The notes: generated by a model from the letters alone, not told the origin. Positions 1 to 8,370 are shown, counted from the stretch's first letter. The stretch is DNA of 13,487 nt from an uncultured Bacteroidales bacterium (GCA_900322025.1 ONYJ01000094.1:1-13487); one strand, 5' to 3'. A program made the numbers and translations.

Positions 1-8
1 CACGATTC

Positions 9-83
9 GGGAGCATAGCTCAGTTGGTTTAGAGCATCTGCCTTACAAGCAGAGGGTCATAGGTTCGACTCCTATTGCTCCCA
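9..83 (+). tRNA. tRNA-Val (anticodon UAC)
   Basis: A complete cloverleaf can be folded. The acceptor stem GGGAGCA (9-15) pairs with TGCTCCC (76-82), and the discriminator is A83. The anticodon stem TCTGC (37-41) pairs with GCAGA (49-53) around the loop CTTACAA, which puts anticodon TAC at 44-46 and reads GUA valine codons. The T arm ATAGG/CCTAT encloses TTCGACT. The 3' CCA is not encoded. The promoter would lie before the window, so other tRNA genes may be upstream. Confidence 0.97.
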
Positions 84-84
84 C

Positions 85-113
85 AAAAAGCACTATTTAT
101 GTAGTGCTTTTTT
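85..113 (+). terminator. Rho-independent terminator of tRNA-Val
   Basis: An A-run followed by GCACTA (90-95) pairs with TAGTGC (102-107) and the T-run after it, across a 6-nt loop. The 11-bp stem begins 2 bases after the tRNA and ends in a T tract, so it should end the tRNA transcript. Confidence 0.85.
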
Positions 114-150
114 CTTTTATTATCTCTCTTTTCGCTCAAGGAATTGCTGA

Positions 151-158
151 TACATTTG
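151..158 (+). promoter_or_regulatory. Candidate Bacteroidetes -7 element before the M16 gene
   Basis: TACATTTG matches the Bacteroidetes -7 consensus TAnnTTTG exactly. A -33 TTTG at the usual 19-21 bp spacing is not clear: only a T-rich stretch at 129-132 is seen, somewhat too close. If used, the leader would be about 165 nt. The rest of 114-332 holds no gene that I can support. Confidence 0.35.
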
Positions 159-332
159 GCCTGGCCTAATAGACATTTTTGGTGATGAAATCTTTGTATT
201 ATATTGAGTTTCCTAAAATTACAAAGATTATCATTGAAATGGTAAAAAAGTGCTTTTGTGTCTCTTACCGTGTGGACAGGAATGACATGGTGGTATAATT
301 GTTGTAACAAATGGAGTGCTATTATAAATGTT

Positions 333-3221
333 ATGAAAAAAATATATCTCGCTTTTTTATTGAATGTTGCAGCAATGGCTACGGCAGTTGGTCAAAGCTC
401 TCCTCTTACAGTACATGAATTACGGCTTTCCAATGGTATGCAGGTGTGGTTGAACGAAGATCATTCCCAGCCTAAAGTTTATGGGGCTGTAGTTATAAGG
501 GCCGGTGCAAAGGACTCTCCCAATACCGGCCTTGCTCATTATTTGGAGCATTTGTTATTTAAAGGCACAGAAGAACTTGGTACCGTAGATTATGCTAAAG
601 AAAAAATCTATTTAGATTCTATAGCCTTATATTACAATAAGTTGTCTGAAGCAACGGATGAGGAGCAGCGTGGGGTGATACAGAAGGAGATAAATCGTTT
701 GAGTTTGGCTGCCGCCGAATTTGCTATTCCAAATGAGTTTGATAAACTGATTACAAAATATGGCGGCACAAAACTTAATGCTGCAACCTCTTACGACTAC
801 ACTTATTACCACAATACCTTTTCTCCGCAGTATCTGCGTCAATGGGCGGAACTTAATAGTCATAGATTGATAAATCCTGTGTTCAGAATGTTTCAGAGCG
901 AACTTGAAACTGTGTATGAAGAAAAGAACCGTGCGGCAGACGATCCTATGCGGGCTACTTTAGATGAAGCTATCAAGTTATTTTGTGGAGAGGATAGCCC
1001 TTATTCTTATCCCATTATAGGAAGTACAGAAAATCTTAAAAATCCGCGTCTTGGACAGATGAAGGATTTCTTTGACAAGTATTATGTAGGCGCAAATATG
1101 GGCCTTATACTCTGCGGCGACTTTCAGACAGAAGGTATTGTACCACTATTAGAACAAACCTTTGGAAAGATACCAAAGGGTAGTGTTCCGGAAAAGGTGA
1201 AAGTTGAGCCTCCTAAGTTGGATGGAACAAAATCGGTGAAGATAAAGGCAAAGATTCCGATAGTAAAAGTGTCTGGCTATGCTTTCTCCGGCCCTGTGGA
1301 TAAAGATCCTGATGCTGTGGCATTAAGCCTTGCTACAGAATTACTGTCTAATAATTTTACATCGGGCTTATTAGACTCTTTGTCTATAGAGCATAAATTA
1401 TTAGCGGCAGCAGCATCTCGTATTTCATATTTTAATGAGGTAGGCGCTGTAGGCTATGCGGTGATACCTTCTCTGATATTTGGTTCTCGCTCAAAAGCAG
1501 AAAAGATATGCGCTGAGCAGATAGAGAAAATTAAGCGCGGTGAGTTTTCCGACAAAACTCTTGAATCTTTGAAATTAGATGCTTATAGCCGAACTGTGAG
1601 AAGTTTGGAAACTATAGACGAGCGTTCGGGAGTGATGCTTTCTGTAATGACGCAGGATAGGAGCTGGAACGATTATCTGTTGGAGTTGGAAAAGTTGAAA
1701 AATATTACGAGGCAAGATGTTATTGCGGCTGCCAACAAATATTTTAACAACAACAATATCTATTTCAGAAAAGTGTGGGGCAGTTATCCAAAAGATAAAA
1801 TAGCTAAGCCCGATTTTGCCTCCATAAAGCCGAAAAATACAGATGCTAAGTCTGAATTTGCCCGCAAGTTGGAAAAGATACCTGTTGAGAAGAAAGCGCC
1901 GCGCCTGTTAGACTTTGAAAATGATATACAAAGAACGGAATTGAATAGCAATGTTACCCTTTATTATAAAAACAATAGTGTAAATGATCTTTTCAGATTT
2001 ACTGTTAAGGTAGGAGAAGGCGACTGTAAAGATTCTGCTCTACCATATGCCGCATCCTTTGCTAATCAGTTGGGTACAGATTCGTTATCGCGGATACAAC
2101 TATCCAAGGCATGGCAAGAATTAGGAGGACACTATTATTTTAATACTTCCAACAATACGGTTACCATGTATCTTTCGGGCTATGATAAGAATTTTGAGCC
2201 TTCTCTGCGCCTGTTGACTCATGTTATTGAGAACTTAAAACCCGATGAGAAAACTTTTAAGGAACTAAAGCAGTCTTTGAAGGTTGAGAAGAAGAGTTTT
2301 TTTGTTAGCGGAACATCTGCTATAATGCAGGCCGCGATGCATAGGACAATCTTTGGCCTCAACTCTAAATATCTGAGGAATCTGTCGGCAGGGGAGTTGC
2401 AGAATGTAGGAATGGAAGGTCTGCTTTCTAAATTAAAAGAGTTGCAGAATAAGCGGTGTGCTATATTTTATTTTGGCTCCCTTCCACAAGATAGGGTTGT
2501 TGCAACTATAAAATCTATATTTGATATAGACAGAAAAACAGCAGCCACAGAGCGGATATATTATCCATTTGAGCAGTATAGCCAACCAACAGTTTTCTTC
2601 TATAATCTGCCAGGCTCCAGACAAACTCAAATTATGAGCTATCAGGCATTTCCGGCCCCTTCCACCCCAAAAGAAAAAACACAGTTGAAACTTCTGGGAG
2701 AGTATGTGGGGGGAGGAATGTATTCGCTGATGTTCCAAGAGGTCCGAGAGTTTAGGTCTCTTTCTTACTCTGCCGGCGGTGGAGTATTAACTCAGGTGCC
2801 TGTGAATCCAGATAAGACGGCCATTTTTTATACTATGCTTGGGACACAGGCAGATAAAAGTTTATCGGCTCTGAAACTCGTGGATTCTCTGCTGAGAGAT
2901 ATGCCTATGCAAGACTCACGCTTTGAGGCCACTGTGAGCTCTTTGGAGGCCAAAATGAATAATGGATTTCCGGCACAGAGAGAAATTGGCGAGATAATAC
3001 ATGATTATAGGACAGTGGGCTATACAGAAGATCCTGATAAGCCAATTTATGAGAATCTACATTCTATCAGTATAGATGAACTCAAAAACTACTACAATAG
3101 CAATGTACGCAACGCAACAAGGTCTTATGTTATTGTAGGCGATAAGAAAAAACTGCCGATGAGCGAGTTTGCCAAATTCGGAAAAATAGTGGAACTATCT
3201 AAAGACGATATCTATAAATAA
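333..3221 (+). CDS. Secreted two-domain M16 (pitrilysin-family) zinc metallopeptidase
   Basis: The 962-residue product is a zinc endopeptidase probably acting on peptides in the periplasm. I chose ATG 333 because it gives a signal peptide (MKKIYL, a hydrophobic core, then a likely cleavage near residue 20); an upstream in-frame ATG at 258 would bury this. The inverted zinc motif HxxEH is HYLEH at residues 69-73. The third ligand is probably Glu197, with Glu190 seven residues before it as in insulin-degrading enzyme. GGxxxNA follows near 144-150. The second half has the M16 fold pattern without HxxEH, as usual for the inactive lobe, and it carries the conserved Arg/Tyr region around residues 805-812. 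The HxxEH-to-Glu distance is about 47 residues longer than in pitrilysin because of a charged helical insert near 82-140. The size fits the PqqL-like single-chain M16 peptidases. The substrate is unknown. The gene ends 9 bp from the convergent M48 gene. Confidence 0.93.
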   Translation: MKKIYLAFLLNVAAMATAVGQSSPLTVHELRLSNGMQVWLNEDHSQPKVYGAVVIRAGAKDSPNTGLAHYLEHLLFKGTEELGTVDYAKEKIYLDSIALYYNKLSEATDEEQRGVIQKEINRLSLAAAEFAIPNEFDKLITKYGGTKLNAATSYDYTYYHNTFSPQYLRQWAELNSHRLINPVFRMFQSELETVYEEKNRAADDPMRATLDEAIKLFCGEDSPYSYPIIGSTENLKNPRLGQMKDFFDKYYVGANMGLILCGDFQTEGIVPLLEQTFGKIPKGSVPEKVKVEPPKLDGTKSVKIKAKIPIVKVSGYAFSGPVDKDPDAVALSLATELLSNNFTSGLLDSLSIEHKLLAAAASRISYFNEVGAVGYAVIPSLIFGSRSKAEKICAEQIEKIKRGEFSDKTLESLKLDAYSRTVRSLETIDERSGVMLSVMTQDRSWNDYLLELEKLKNITRQDVIAAANKYFNNNNIYFRKVWGSYPKDKIAKPDFASIKPKNTDAKSEFARKLEKIPVEKKAPRLLDFENDIQRTELNSNVTLYYKNNSVNDLFRFTVKVGEGDCKDSALPYAASFANQLGTDSLSRIQLSKAWQELGGHYYFNTSNNTVTMYLSGYDKNFEPSLRLLTHVIENLKPDEKTFKELKQSLKVEKKSFFVSGTSAIMQAAMHRTIFGLNSKYLRNLSAGELQNVGMEGLLSKLKELQNKRCAIFYFGSLPQDRVVATIKSIFDIDRKTAATERIYYPFEQYSQPTVFFYNLPGSRQTQIMSYQAFPAPSTPKEKTQLKLLGEYVGGGMYSLMFQEVREFRSLSYSAGGGVLTQVPVNPDKTAIFYTMLGTQADKSLSALKLVDSLLRDMPMQDSRFEATVSSLEAKMNNGFPAQREIGEIIHDYRTVGYTEDPDKPIYENLHSISIDELKNYYNSNVRNATRSYVIVGDKKKLPMSEFAKFGKIVELSKDDIYK

Positions 3222-3230
3222 CAATAATTT

Positions 3231-4145
3231 CTACTTCTTTTTTGTTGGGCGTTTATAACCGTCTTTTTCTGCTCGCGCCACCATTCTGGCAATTCTCTTT
3301 GCTGTATCTGGGTGTGTGGAGAACAGATTATTAACTGCATTCGAGGTGTTGGAATGGCCTTTTAGACCCTCTAATTTTTCAAAGGCCATAGCCATAAAGT
3401 ATGGATTCTTACCATGTTTAACTAAAAAGTCGTATCCGTAATCGTCTGCCTGAGTTTCTTGTTTTCTGGAGAATGAATTGCCTGCGAGAGTCTGCCCAAG
3501 ATCGCCGAGCTGTGAGGCCGATAGTGATGCTATGGTTCCGCCTGCTGCCATTAACCCATAGCGTGCTGCTGTTGTTAGCATAGCCTGCTGAAACTGTTTC
3601 TTTGTATGCTTTAGCCCAACATGTCCGATTTCGTGTCCAATTACGCCTAATACCTCATCGTCTGTCATCAAATCCATAAGTCCGGTGTAAACTCTAACGC
3701 TACCATCTGCACAGGCAAAAGCATTCACCTGATCTGTTTTATAAACCTTGAAATTGAGAGGAATGCCATCAACTTGTGTAAGCCCGGCAGTGAGTTTACG
3801 CAAACGCTTTGTGTAAGGGTCTGATTCAGGCAATACCGTATTCTGTTTGTCGGAATAGGCGATATATTCGCCTACATAGGCTTTGATTTGAGCATCTGAA
3901 AGTGTGGCAGCCTGTATAGCCTGCAAACCTCCCTGCATTAGTGCTTGCTCATTTAGCGTGCCGCAAGATGAGGTGAGAACTGCGCCTGAAAGCACTATGG
4001 TAGTAGCAAATATTCCGGCAACTTTTCTTATGTTGCCGCGTAAAATAGAACCTTTTCGATAAGCCAAATGAGCAAAAGCAAGCTTGCTTGATTTGCCATG
4101 GCGAGAAAAGCTGCGTAAAAACGAAAGAATACTATATTTGTTCAT
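3231..4145 (-). CDS. M48-family zinc metallopeptidase, predicted lipoprotein
   Basis: This is a 304-residue membrane-anchored zinc protease of the M48 type (relatives of LoiP/YcaL and BepA), likely involved in envelope protein quality control. Counting from ATG 4145, HEIGH at residues 171-175 is the HExxH motif, and Glu230 in QETQAD supplies the third ligand with Asp234 following. STHP at 276-279 is a conserved M48 C-terminal motif. The segment ending LTSSC (Cys61) looks like a Bacteroidales lipobox. The Arg/Lys-rich stretch before the hydrophobic core is unusually long (about 42 residues), so translation may start further in, for example at TTG 4067. An upstream ATG at 4193 is less likely because it lies upstream of the predicted transcription start and overlaps the divergent gene. 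The gene is convergent with the M16 peptidase. Catalytic assignment is sure; the substrate is not known. Confidence 0.9.
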   Translation of the reverse strand: MNKYSILSFLRSFSRHGKSSKLAFAHLAYRKGSILRGNIRKVAGIFATTIVLSGAVLTSSCGTLNEQALMQGGLQAIQAATLSDAQIKAYVGEYIAYSDKQNTVLPESDPYTKRLRKLTAGLTQVDGIPLNFKVYKTDQVNAFACADGSVRVYTGLMDLMTDDEVLGVIGHEIGHVGLKHTKKQFQQAMLTTAARYGLMAAGGTIASLSASQLGDLGQTLAGNSFSRKQETQADDYGYDFLVKHGKNPYFMAMAFEKLEGLKGHSNTSNAVNNLFSTHPDTAKRIARMVARAEKDGYKRPTKKK

Positions 4146-4174
4146 GACGAGGATGTAGATTAGTTGTTTTTTTC

Positions 4175-4182
4175 TAAATTTG
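4175..4182 (+). promoter_or_regulatory. Candidate -7 element of the lipoprotein/rfb operon
   Basis: TAAATTTG fits TAnnTTTG exactly. No good -33 TTTG is seen at the expected distance. Transcription would start near 4188-4190, which would make ATG 4187 unusable or leaderless and favours ATG 4208 for the lipoprotein. It faces the M48 -7 element 8 bp away. Confidence 0.4.
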
Positions 4183-4190
4183 TACGATGT

Positions 4191-4222
4191 CAAAATTAGT
4201 AAAAAAAATGAGAGCGGTGAAA
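4191..4222 (-). promoter_or_regulatory. Candidate promoter of the M48 gene
   Basis: Read on the - strand, TAATTTTG (4198 to 4191) matches the Bacteroidetes -7 consensus TAnnTTTG. TTTC (4222 to 4219) lies 20 bp upstream and is one mismatch from the -33 TTTG. Transcription would begin near 4184, giving a leader of about 40 nt for a start at 4145. The -33 part lies inside the coding region of the divergent lipoprotein gene. Confidence 0.45.
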
Positions 4223-4786
4223 TTATCTTTAAGTCTTGTGGTTTTTGCAGTCTTTTTTCTTGGCAGTTGTGCTTTACAAACTACACAGACCCCTCAGAGA
4301 ATAGATGATTTTGTAGTTAAGGCTCAAGTAGAGTCTGCTGGTTATACTCAGGACGACTGGAAAAAATCAATCGAGGAATATGAGAAGCTTATTGCTGAGT
4401 ATGAGCAAAATATGAATACTTACTCGGCAGAAGACAAGCAAAGGGTGGCTAATGCGGTAGGCCGTTATCACGCCTTGCTTTTAGACAGCGCAGTAAAAGA
4501 GTCTGCCGATAGTATAAAGGCTATGATGCAGGAGTTTGCAGATATTTCTAAGCTTATTCCGGCCTATATGGATGGCTTTTCGGATGTGTTTAAGGGCGAT
4601 TCTCTGAAGTTGGAGAGGCTCTTTACGGATATATTTGCTTCTGAACCTGTGAAGGATATGATAGAGAGCATTACATCTATTTTTACCAGCTTAGGGGTTG
4701 GTGTTTCTTCAAAGAGTACTGATTCTGTGGAGTTTGTATTAGATACGCTTCCGGAGGCCGAGCCCGTGGAGCAGTTTACGGAGTAG
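4208..4786 (+). CDS. Small predicted lipoprotein of unknown function
   Basis: The 192-residue product begins with a lipoprotein signal (a positive charge, a hydrophobic run, then LGSC with lipidated Cys21). No acidic export signal directly follows the cysteine, so it may stay on the periplasmic side. The mature part is rich in Glu, Lys, Asp and Ser and appears almost wholly helical, with a helix of heptad character around residues 45-70 and an acidic tail. I recognise no catalytic motif and no named family with confidence. I chose ATG 4208 over ATG 4187 because it gives the cleaner signal peptide and lies downstream of the candidate promoter. The gene is the first of the same-strand run and ends 47 bp before rfbA, with no terminator between, so co-transcription with the rhamnose genes is likely. 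A functional link is not shown. Confidence 0.8.
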   Translation: MRAVKLSLSLVVFAVFFLGSCALQTTQTPQRIDDFVVKAQVESAGYTQDDWKKSIEEYEKLIAEYEQNMNTYSAEDKQRVANAVGRYHALLLDSAVKESADSIKAMMQEFADISKLIPAYMDGFSDVFKGDSLKLERLFTDIFASEPVKDMIESITSIFTSLGVGVSSKSTDSVEFVLDTLPEAEPVEQFTE

Positions 4787-4833
4787 GGCAGAGGTTGTAA
4801 TAGAATAACAAGTATTAGAGCAACAATCGTAAG

Positions 4834-5724
4834 ATGAAAGGAATTATTTTGGCAGGCGGCTCAGGAACCAGGCTCTATCCCATAACAAAGGGAGTGAGCA
4901 AGCAGCTACTGCCTATATATGATAAACCCATGATTTATTATCCCATTTCTGTGCTTATGCACGCAGGAATAAGGGATATTCTTATTATTTCAACTCCGGC
5001 AGACTTACCTTCTTTTAAGAGATTACTTTTAGATGGCTCTGATTTTGGAGTTAATTTCTCCTATGCAGAGCAACCCTCGCCGGATGGCTTGGCGCAGGCT
5101 TTTCTTATAGGGGAGCAGTTTATTGGCAACGATTCTGTGTGCTTAGTTTTGGGCGATAATATATTTTACGGCAATAATTTCTATAATCTTCTTGCAAAAG
5201 CCGTAGATAATGTTGCAAATCAAAAAGCTACTGTTTTTGGCTATTGGGTAAATGAACCTCAACGATATGGTGTGGCGGAGTTCGACTCTGACGGTAATGT
5301 GTTGAGCATAGAGGAGAAACCTAAAGAGCCTAAAAGTAATTATGCTGTAGTAGGGTTGTATTTTTATCCAAACAGCGTGGTGGAAATAGCAAAAAAGATA
5401 AAACCTTCTCATAGGGGAGAATTGGAAATTACATCTGTAAATCAGGAATATTTGAAGAGAGGTGATTTACGGGTAGAAAAATTCGCTCATGGCTTTGCTT
5501 GGTTGGATACCGGCACACACGATTCACTATATCAAGCTACTAACTTTGTGCAAGTGTTAGAGGCCAGACAGGGTATCAAGATAGCTTGCTTGGAAGAAAT
5601 AGCGTTTTTGAATGGTTGGATTTCTGCGGCTAAATTAGAGGAGATGGCGGCCCCTATGGCTAAGAATCCATACGGTCAGTATCTTTTGGAAATAGCTCAG
5701 GGAAAAAGAAAGATATGGAAATAA
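4834..5724 (+). CDS. rfbA: Glucose-1-phosphate thymidylyltransferase
   Basis: The enzyme (RmlA) joins dTTP and glucose-1-phosphate to make dTDP-glucose, the first step of dTDP-L-rhamnose synthesis in the cytoplasm. The 296 residues match the usual family length. GGSGTRLYP at 8-16 is the nucleotide-binding loop. KQLLPIYDKP starts at 23, EQPSPDGLAQA lies at 79-89, and LGDNIFYG contains metal-binding Asp108. WLDTGTHDSL occurs near residue 224. The end of the gene overlaps the start of rfbC by 10 bp, which points to translational coupling. No promoter is visible in the 47 bp before it. Confidence 0.97.
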   Translation: MKGIILAGGSGTRLYPITKGVSKQLLPIYDKPMIYYPISVLMHAGIRDILIISTPADLPSFKRLLLDGSDFGVNFSYAEQPSPDGLAQAFLIGEQFIGNDSVCLVLGDNIFYGNNFYNLLAKAVDNVANQKATVFGYWVNEPQRYGVAEFDSDGNVLSIEEKPKEPKSNYAVVGLYFYPNSVVEIAKKIKPSHRGELEITSVNQEYLKRGDLRVEKFAHGFAWLDTGTHDSLYQATNFVQVLEARQGIKIACLEEIAFLNGWISAAKLEEMAAPMAKNPYGQYLLEIAQGKRKIWK

Positions 5725-6281
5725 TACCTACCGCAATACAAGGCGTGCTTATACTCAAACCGCAAATTTTTGGAGACGAACGAGGCTATTTCTACGAGAC
5801 GTACAATAAAAAGCTCATTAAGGAATTAGCTCCGGAAATTCCGGATTTTGTGCAAGATAACCAAAGCTTTTCTGCGCATGGTGTGTTACGTGGTCTTCAT
5901 TTTCAGCGAGCTCCTTACTCGCAGGCAAAGCTATTGCGGGTAGTTAGCGGCAGAGTGCTGGATGTGGCTGTAGATTTAAGAAAAGACTCGCTTACATTCG
6001 GCAAGCATGTTTCTGTAGAATTGAGTGACGAAAATCATTTGCAGTTTTTTATACCGGAAGGGTTTGCACATGGATTTTCGGTGCTGAGTTCGGAGGTGGT
6101 CTTTCAGTATAAATGCTCTAACTTTTACAATAAGGAAGCAGAGGGTGGTATTATATATAACGATCCGGCATTGGGTATAGATTGGAAGTTGGATAATACC
6201 GAAGTGCTTCTGAGCCCAAAGGACAGATTACACCCAACTTTAGAAGAATATGTGAGGATGGGTTATCCCGGCGGCTTTTAA
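5715..6281 (+). CDS. rfbC: dTDP-4-dehydrorhamnose 3,5-epimerase
   Basis: The enzyme (RmlC) epimerises C3 and C5 of dTDP-4-keto-6-deoxyglucose, the third step of the rhamnose route. The 188 residues are full length for this cupin-fold family. DERGYF at 21-26 and RGLHFQ at 59-64 are signature motifs. His62 is the expected catalytic base and Lys72 lies in the active site. Asp170 in SPKDR fits the Asp of the His-Asp dyad by position. PEGFAHGF at 114-121 is also conserved. The ATG at 5715 overlaps the rfbA end by 10 bp. Here the third-step enzyme is encoded second, as is common in Bacteroidales. Confidence 0.97.
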   Translation: MEIIPTAIQGVLILKPQIFGDERGYFYETYNKKLIKELAPEIPDFVQDNQSFSAHGVLRGLHFQRAPYSQAKLLRVVSGRVLDVAVDLRKDSLTFGKHVSVELSDENHLQFFIPEGFAHGFSVLSSEVVFQYKCSNFYNKEAEGGIIYNDPALGIDWKLDNTEVLLSPKDRLHPTLEEYVRMGYPGGF

Positions 6282-6299
6282 CTATGTTAGCGAATAGAT

Positions 6300-7238
6300 A
6301 TGGCAGCTCTTGAAAAGTTGATGAAAACAAAAAATAAACTCTCAGGTTCTAAGAACATTTTGGTAACGGGCAGTAACGGGCAGTTGGGGAGTTCTTTGGC
6401 GCTTATGGCCAACAACGATGATGCCCGTTTTTTCTTTACAGATATTGATACTTTAGACATTACAGATTACAAAGCGATTAGCCGTTTTATTAAGGAGCAC
6501 GGCATAGATATAGTTATAAACTGTGCTGCATACACAAATGTGGATAATGCAGAGGACGATGTGGAGGCGGCATATAAGATAAATGCGGAGGCCCCTGGGA
6601 ATCTTGCAAAAGCTTGTAGGATAAATAAGGCTGCTCTTATACATGTATCCACAGATTATGTTTTTGGGAAAGAGCGTTCTATGTTACCCAGAACTGAGGA
6701 GGTAAAACCTTCTCCTACCGGGGTATATGGAAAGTCTAAGCTTGCCGGTGAAGAAAGAGTTGTATCTGAATTCGGAGAATCTGAGGGAGCGCGGTATGCG
6801 TTAATCAGAACAGCATGGCTTTATTCAGAATATGGTAAAAACTTTGTTAAGACCATGCTCGCCCTGTTTTCAACTAAGGAGAAAGTGAGTGTGGTTTTTG
6901 ATCAGGTAGGTACTCCTACCTATGCCTCAGACCTTGCGGCGGTGGTTTATAGAATGGCTATGGAAATGGCAAATGGCTACTTCCGCAAGATAGACAACGG
7001 CATATACAATTTTACTAACGAAGGCGTTTGTTCGTGGTACGACTTTGCAGCGGCTATAGCTGAGTTTACTAATTCTTCTTGCAAAGTATTACCTTGTCAT
7101 TCAGATGAATATAAAAGTAAAGTAAAGCGGCCTAATTATTCAGTGTTGGATAAGAGCAAGATAAAGCAACGCTTGCAGATAGAAATACCGCACTGGAGAG
7201 AATCGTTGAGAATTTGTATAGAAAATCTTGTAGGCTAA
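6300..7238 (+). CDS. rfbD: dTDP-4-dehydrorhamnose reductase
   Basis: The enzyme (RmlD) reduces dTDP-4-keto-L-rhamnose with NAD(P)H to dTDP-L-rhamnose, the last step. It is an extended SDR protein: the cofactor loop GSNGQLG lies at 24-30, STDYVFG with catalytic Thr118 at 117-123, and YGKSK with Tyr143 and Lys147 at 143-147. At 312 residues it is slightly long. The usual start is just before ILVTG, so ATG 6321 (305 residues) is an equally plausible start, and neither has a strong ribosome site. The gene follows rfbC by 18 bp and precedes rfbB by 39 bp. Confidence 0.95.
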   Translation: MAALEKLMKTKNKLSGSKNILVTGSNGQLGSSLALMANNDDARFFFTDIDTLDITDYKAISRFIKEHGIDIVINCAAYTNVDNAEDDVEAAYKINAEAPGNLAKACRINKAALIHVSTDYVFGKERSMLPRTEEVKPSPTGVYGKSKLAGEERVVSEFGESEGARYALIRTAWLYSEYGKNFVKTMLALFSTKEKVSVVFDQVGTPTYASDLAAVVYRMAMEMANGYFRKIDNGIYNFTNEGVCSWYDFAAAIAEFTNSSCKVLPCHSDEYKSKVKRPNYSVLDKSKIKQRLQIEIPHWRESLRICIENLVG

Positions 7239-7277
7239 GAGTGAGATGCTGACTAAAAGTATTATGATGAGAGGTGT

Positions 7278-8357
7278 ATGAAAGCAATACTTATAACGGG
7301 CGGAGCGGGTTTTATTGGCTCACATGTGGTTAGATTGTTTGTGAATAAATATCCGCAGACAAAAATTATAAATTACGACAAGCTCACATATGCTGGTAAT
7401 TTATCTAACCTTAAAGATATAGAAGGCCACCAAAATTATGTATTTGTAAAGGGTGATATTCTGGATGCTAAGAAAATACGCTCCACTCTTGAAGAATATA
7501 AAGTGGATGGAATAATTCACCTTGCAGCTGAAAGTCATGTAGATCGTAGCATTAGAGACCCTTTTGCTTTTGCAAAAACTAATGTGCTGGGTACTCTTAC
7601 CTTACTGCAAGAAGCGAAGGATTTTTGGGGATGCAGCCTTGCCAATGCTGCCCAAAGTAGTAAGAAATATCGTTTCTATCATATTTCAACAGACGAGGTG
7701 TATGGCTCGTTAGACTTTGACGGCAGCCTTTTCAAAGAAACAGATCGTTATGAGCCCCATTCTCCTTATTCTGCTTCCAAGGCTTCTTCTGATCACTTTG
7801 TTAGGGCTTATCACGATACCTTTGGCTTACCTGTGGTGCTCACCAATTGCAGTAATAACTATGGACCATATCAGTTTCCTGAGAAATTGATACCATTGAT
7901 GATAAATAATATAGAGCATAACAAGCCTCTGCCGGTTTATGGTAAGGGCATTAATGTTAGAGACTGGCTATATGTAGAAGATCATGCCAAGGCAATAGAC
8001 TTGGTATTTCACAAGGGGACTGTTGGGCAGACATACAATATAGGGGGATTTAACGAGTGGCGTAATATAGATATAGTAAAGTTGATAATCAGGATAGTAG
8101 ATAGGGAACTGGGGCGTGCAGAAGGAGCCTCCGATAAACTTATTACCTACGTGGCAGATCGGGCCGGACATGATTTGCGCTATGCAATAGATTCGTCGAA
8201 GCTTCAGAAGGAATTGGGATGGAGGCCGGAAACGACTTTTACACAAGGTATAGAGAAGACTATAAAATGGTATCTGTCAAATAAAGAGTGGATAGACAAT
8301 ATAACTAAAGGAGCTTATAAGCGTTATTACAAGAGTATGTACGCCAATCGCAAGTAG
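7278..8357 (+). CDS. rfbB: dTDP-glucose 4,6-dehydratase
   Basis: The enzyme (RmlB) makes dTDP-4-keto-6-deoxyglucose from dTDP-glucose with tightly bound NAD, the second step of the route. At 359 residues it is the normal size. GGAGFIGSH at 8-16 is the NAD loop, STDE at 137-140 holds the Thr-Asp-Glu catalytic residues, and YSASK at 164-168 gives Tyr164 and Lys168. CSNNYGPYQFPEKLIP from 191 is a strong family signature. A purine-rich GAGAGG lies a few bases before the ATG. It completes a full rfbACDB set. Confidence 0.97.
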   Translation: MKAILITGGAGFIGSHVVRLFVNKYPQTKIINYDKLTYAGNLSNLKDIEGHQNYVFVKGDILDAKKIRSTLEEYKVDGIIHLAAESHVDRSIRDPFAFAKTNVLGTLTLLQEAKDFWGCSLANAAQSSKKYRFYHISTDEVYGSLDFDGSLFKETDRYEPHSPYSASKASSDHFVRAYHDTFGLPVVLTNCSNNYGPYQFPEKLIPLMINNIEHNKPLPVYGKGINVRDWLYVEDHAKAIDLVFHKGTVGQTYNIGGFNEWRNIDIVKLIIRIVDRELGRAEGASDKLITYVADRAGHDLRYAIDSSKLQKELGWRPETTFTQGIEKTIKWYLSNKEWIDNITKGAYKRYYKSMYANRK

Positions 8358-8370
8358 ATTAGTAAAGATT

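Noticed and set aside
29..310. 93-residue open frame on the - strand across tRNA-Val
   Set aside because: Its start end is low-complexity intergenic sequence and its C-terminus (SNRSRTYDPLLVRQML) is the familiar false peptide from the antisense of a tRNA gene.
258..332. N-terminal extension of the M16 gene from ATG 258
   Set aside because: It would put a Trp/Cys-rich stretch before a clear signal peptide that begins at ATG 333.
4146..4193. Earlier ATG (4193) for the M48 gene
   Set aside because: It overlaps the divergent gene start and lies upstream of the predicted transcription start near 4184.
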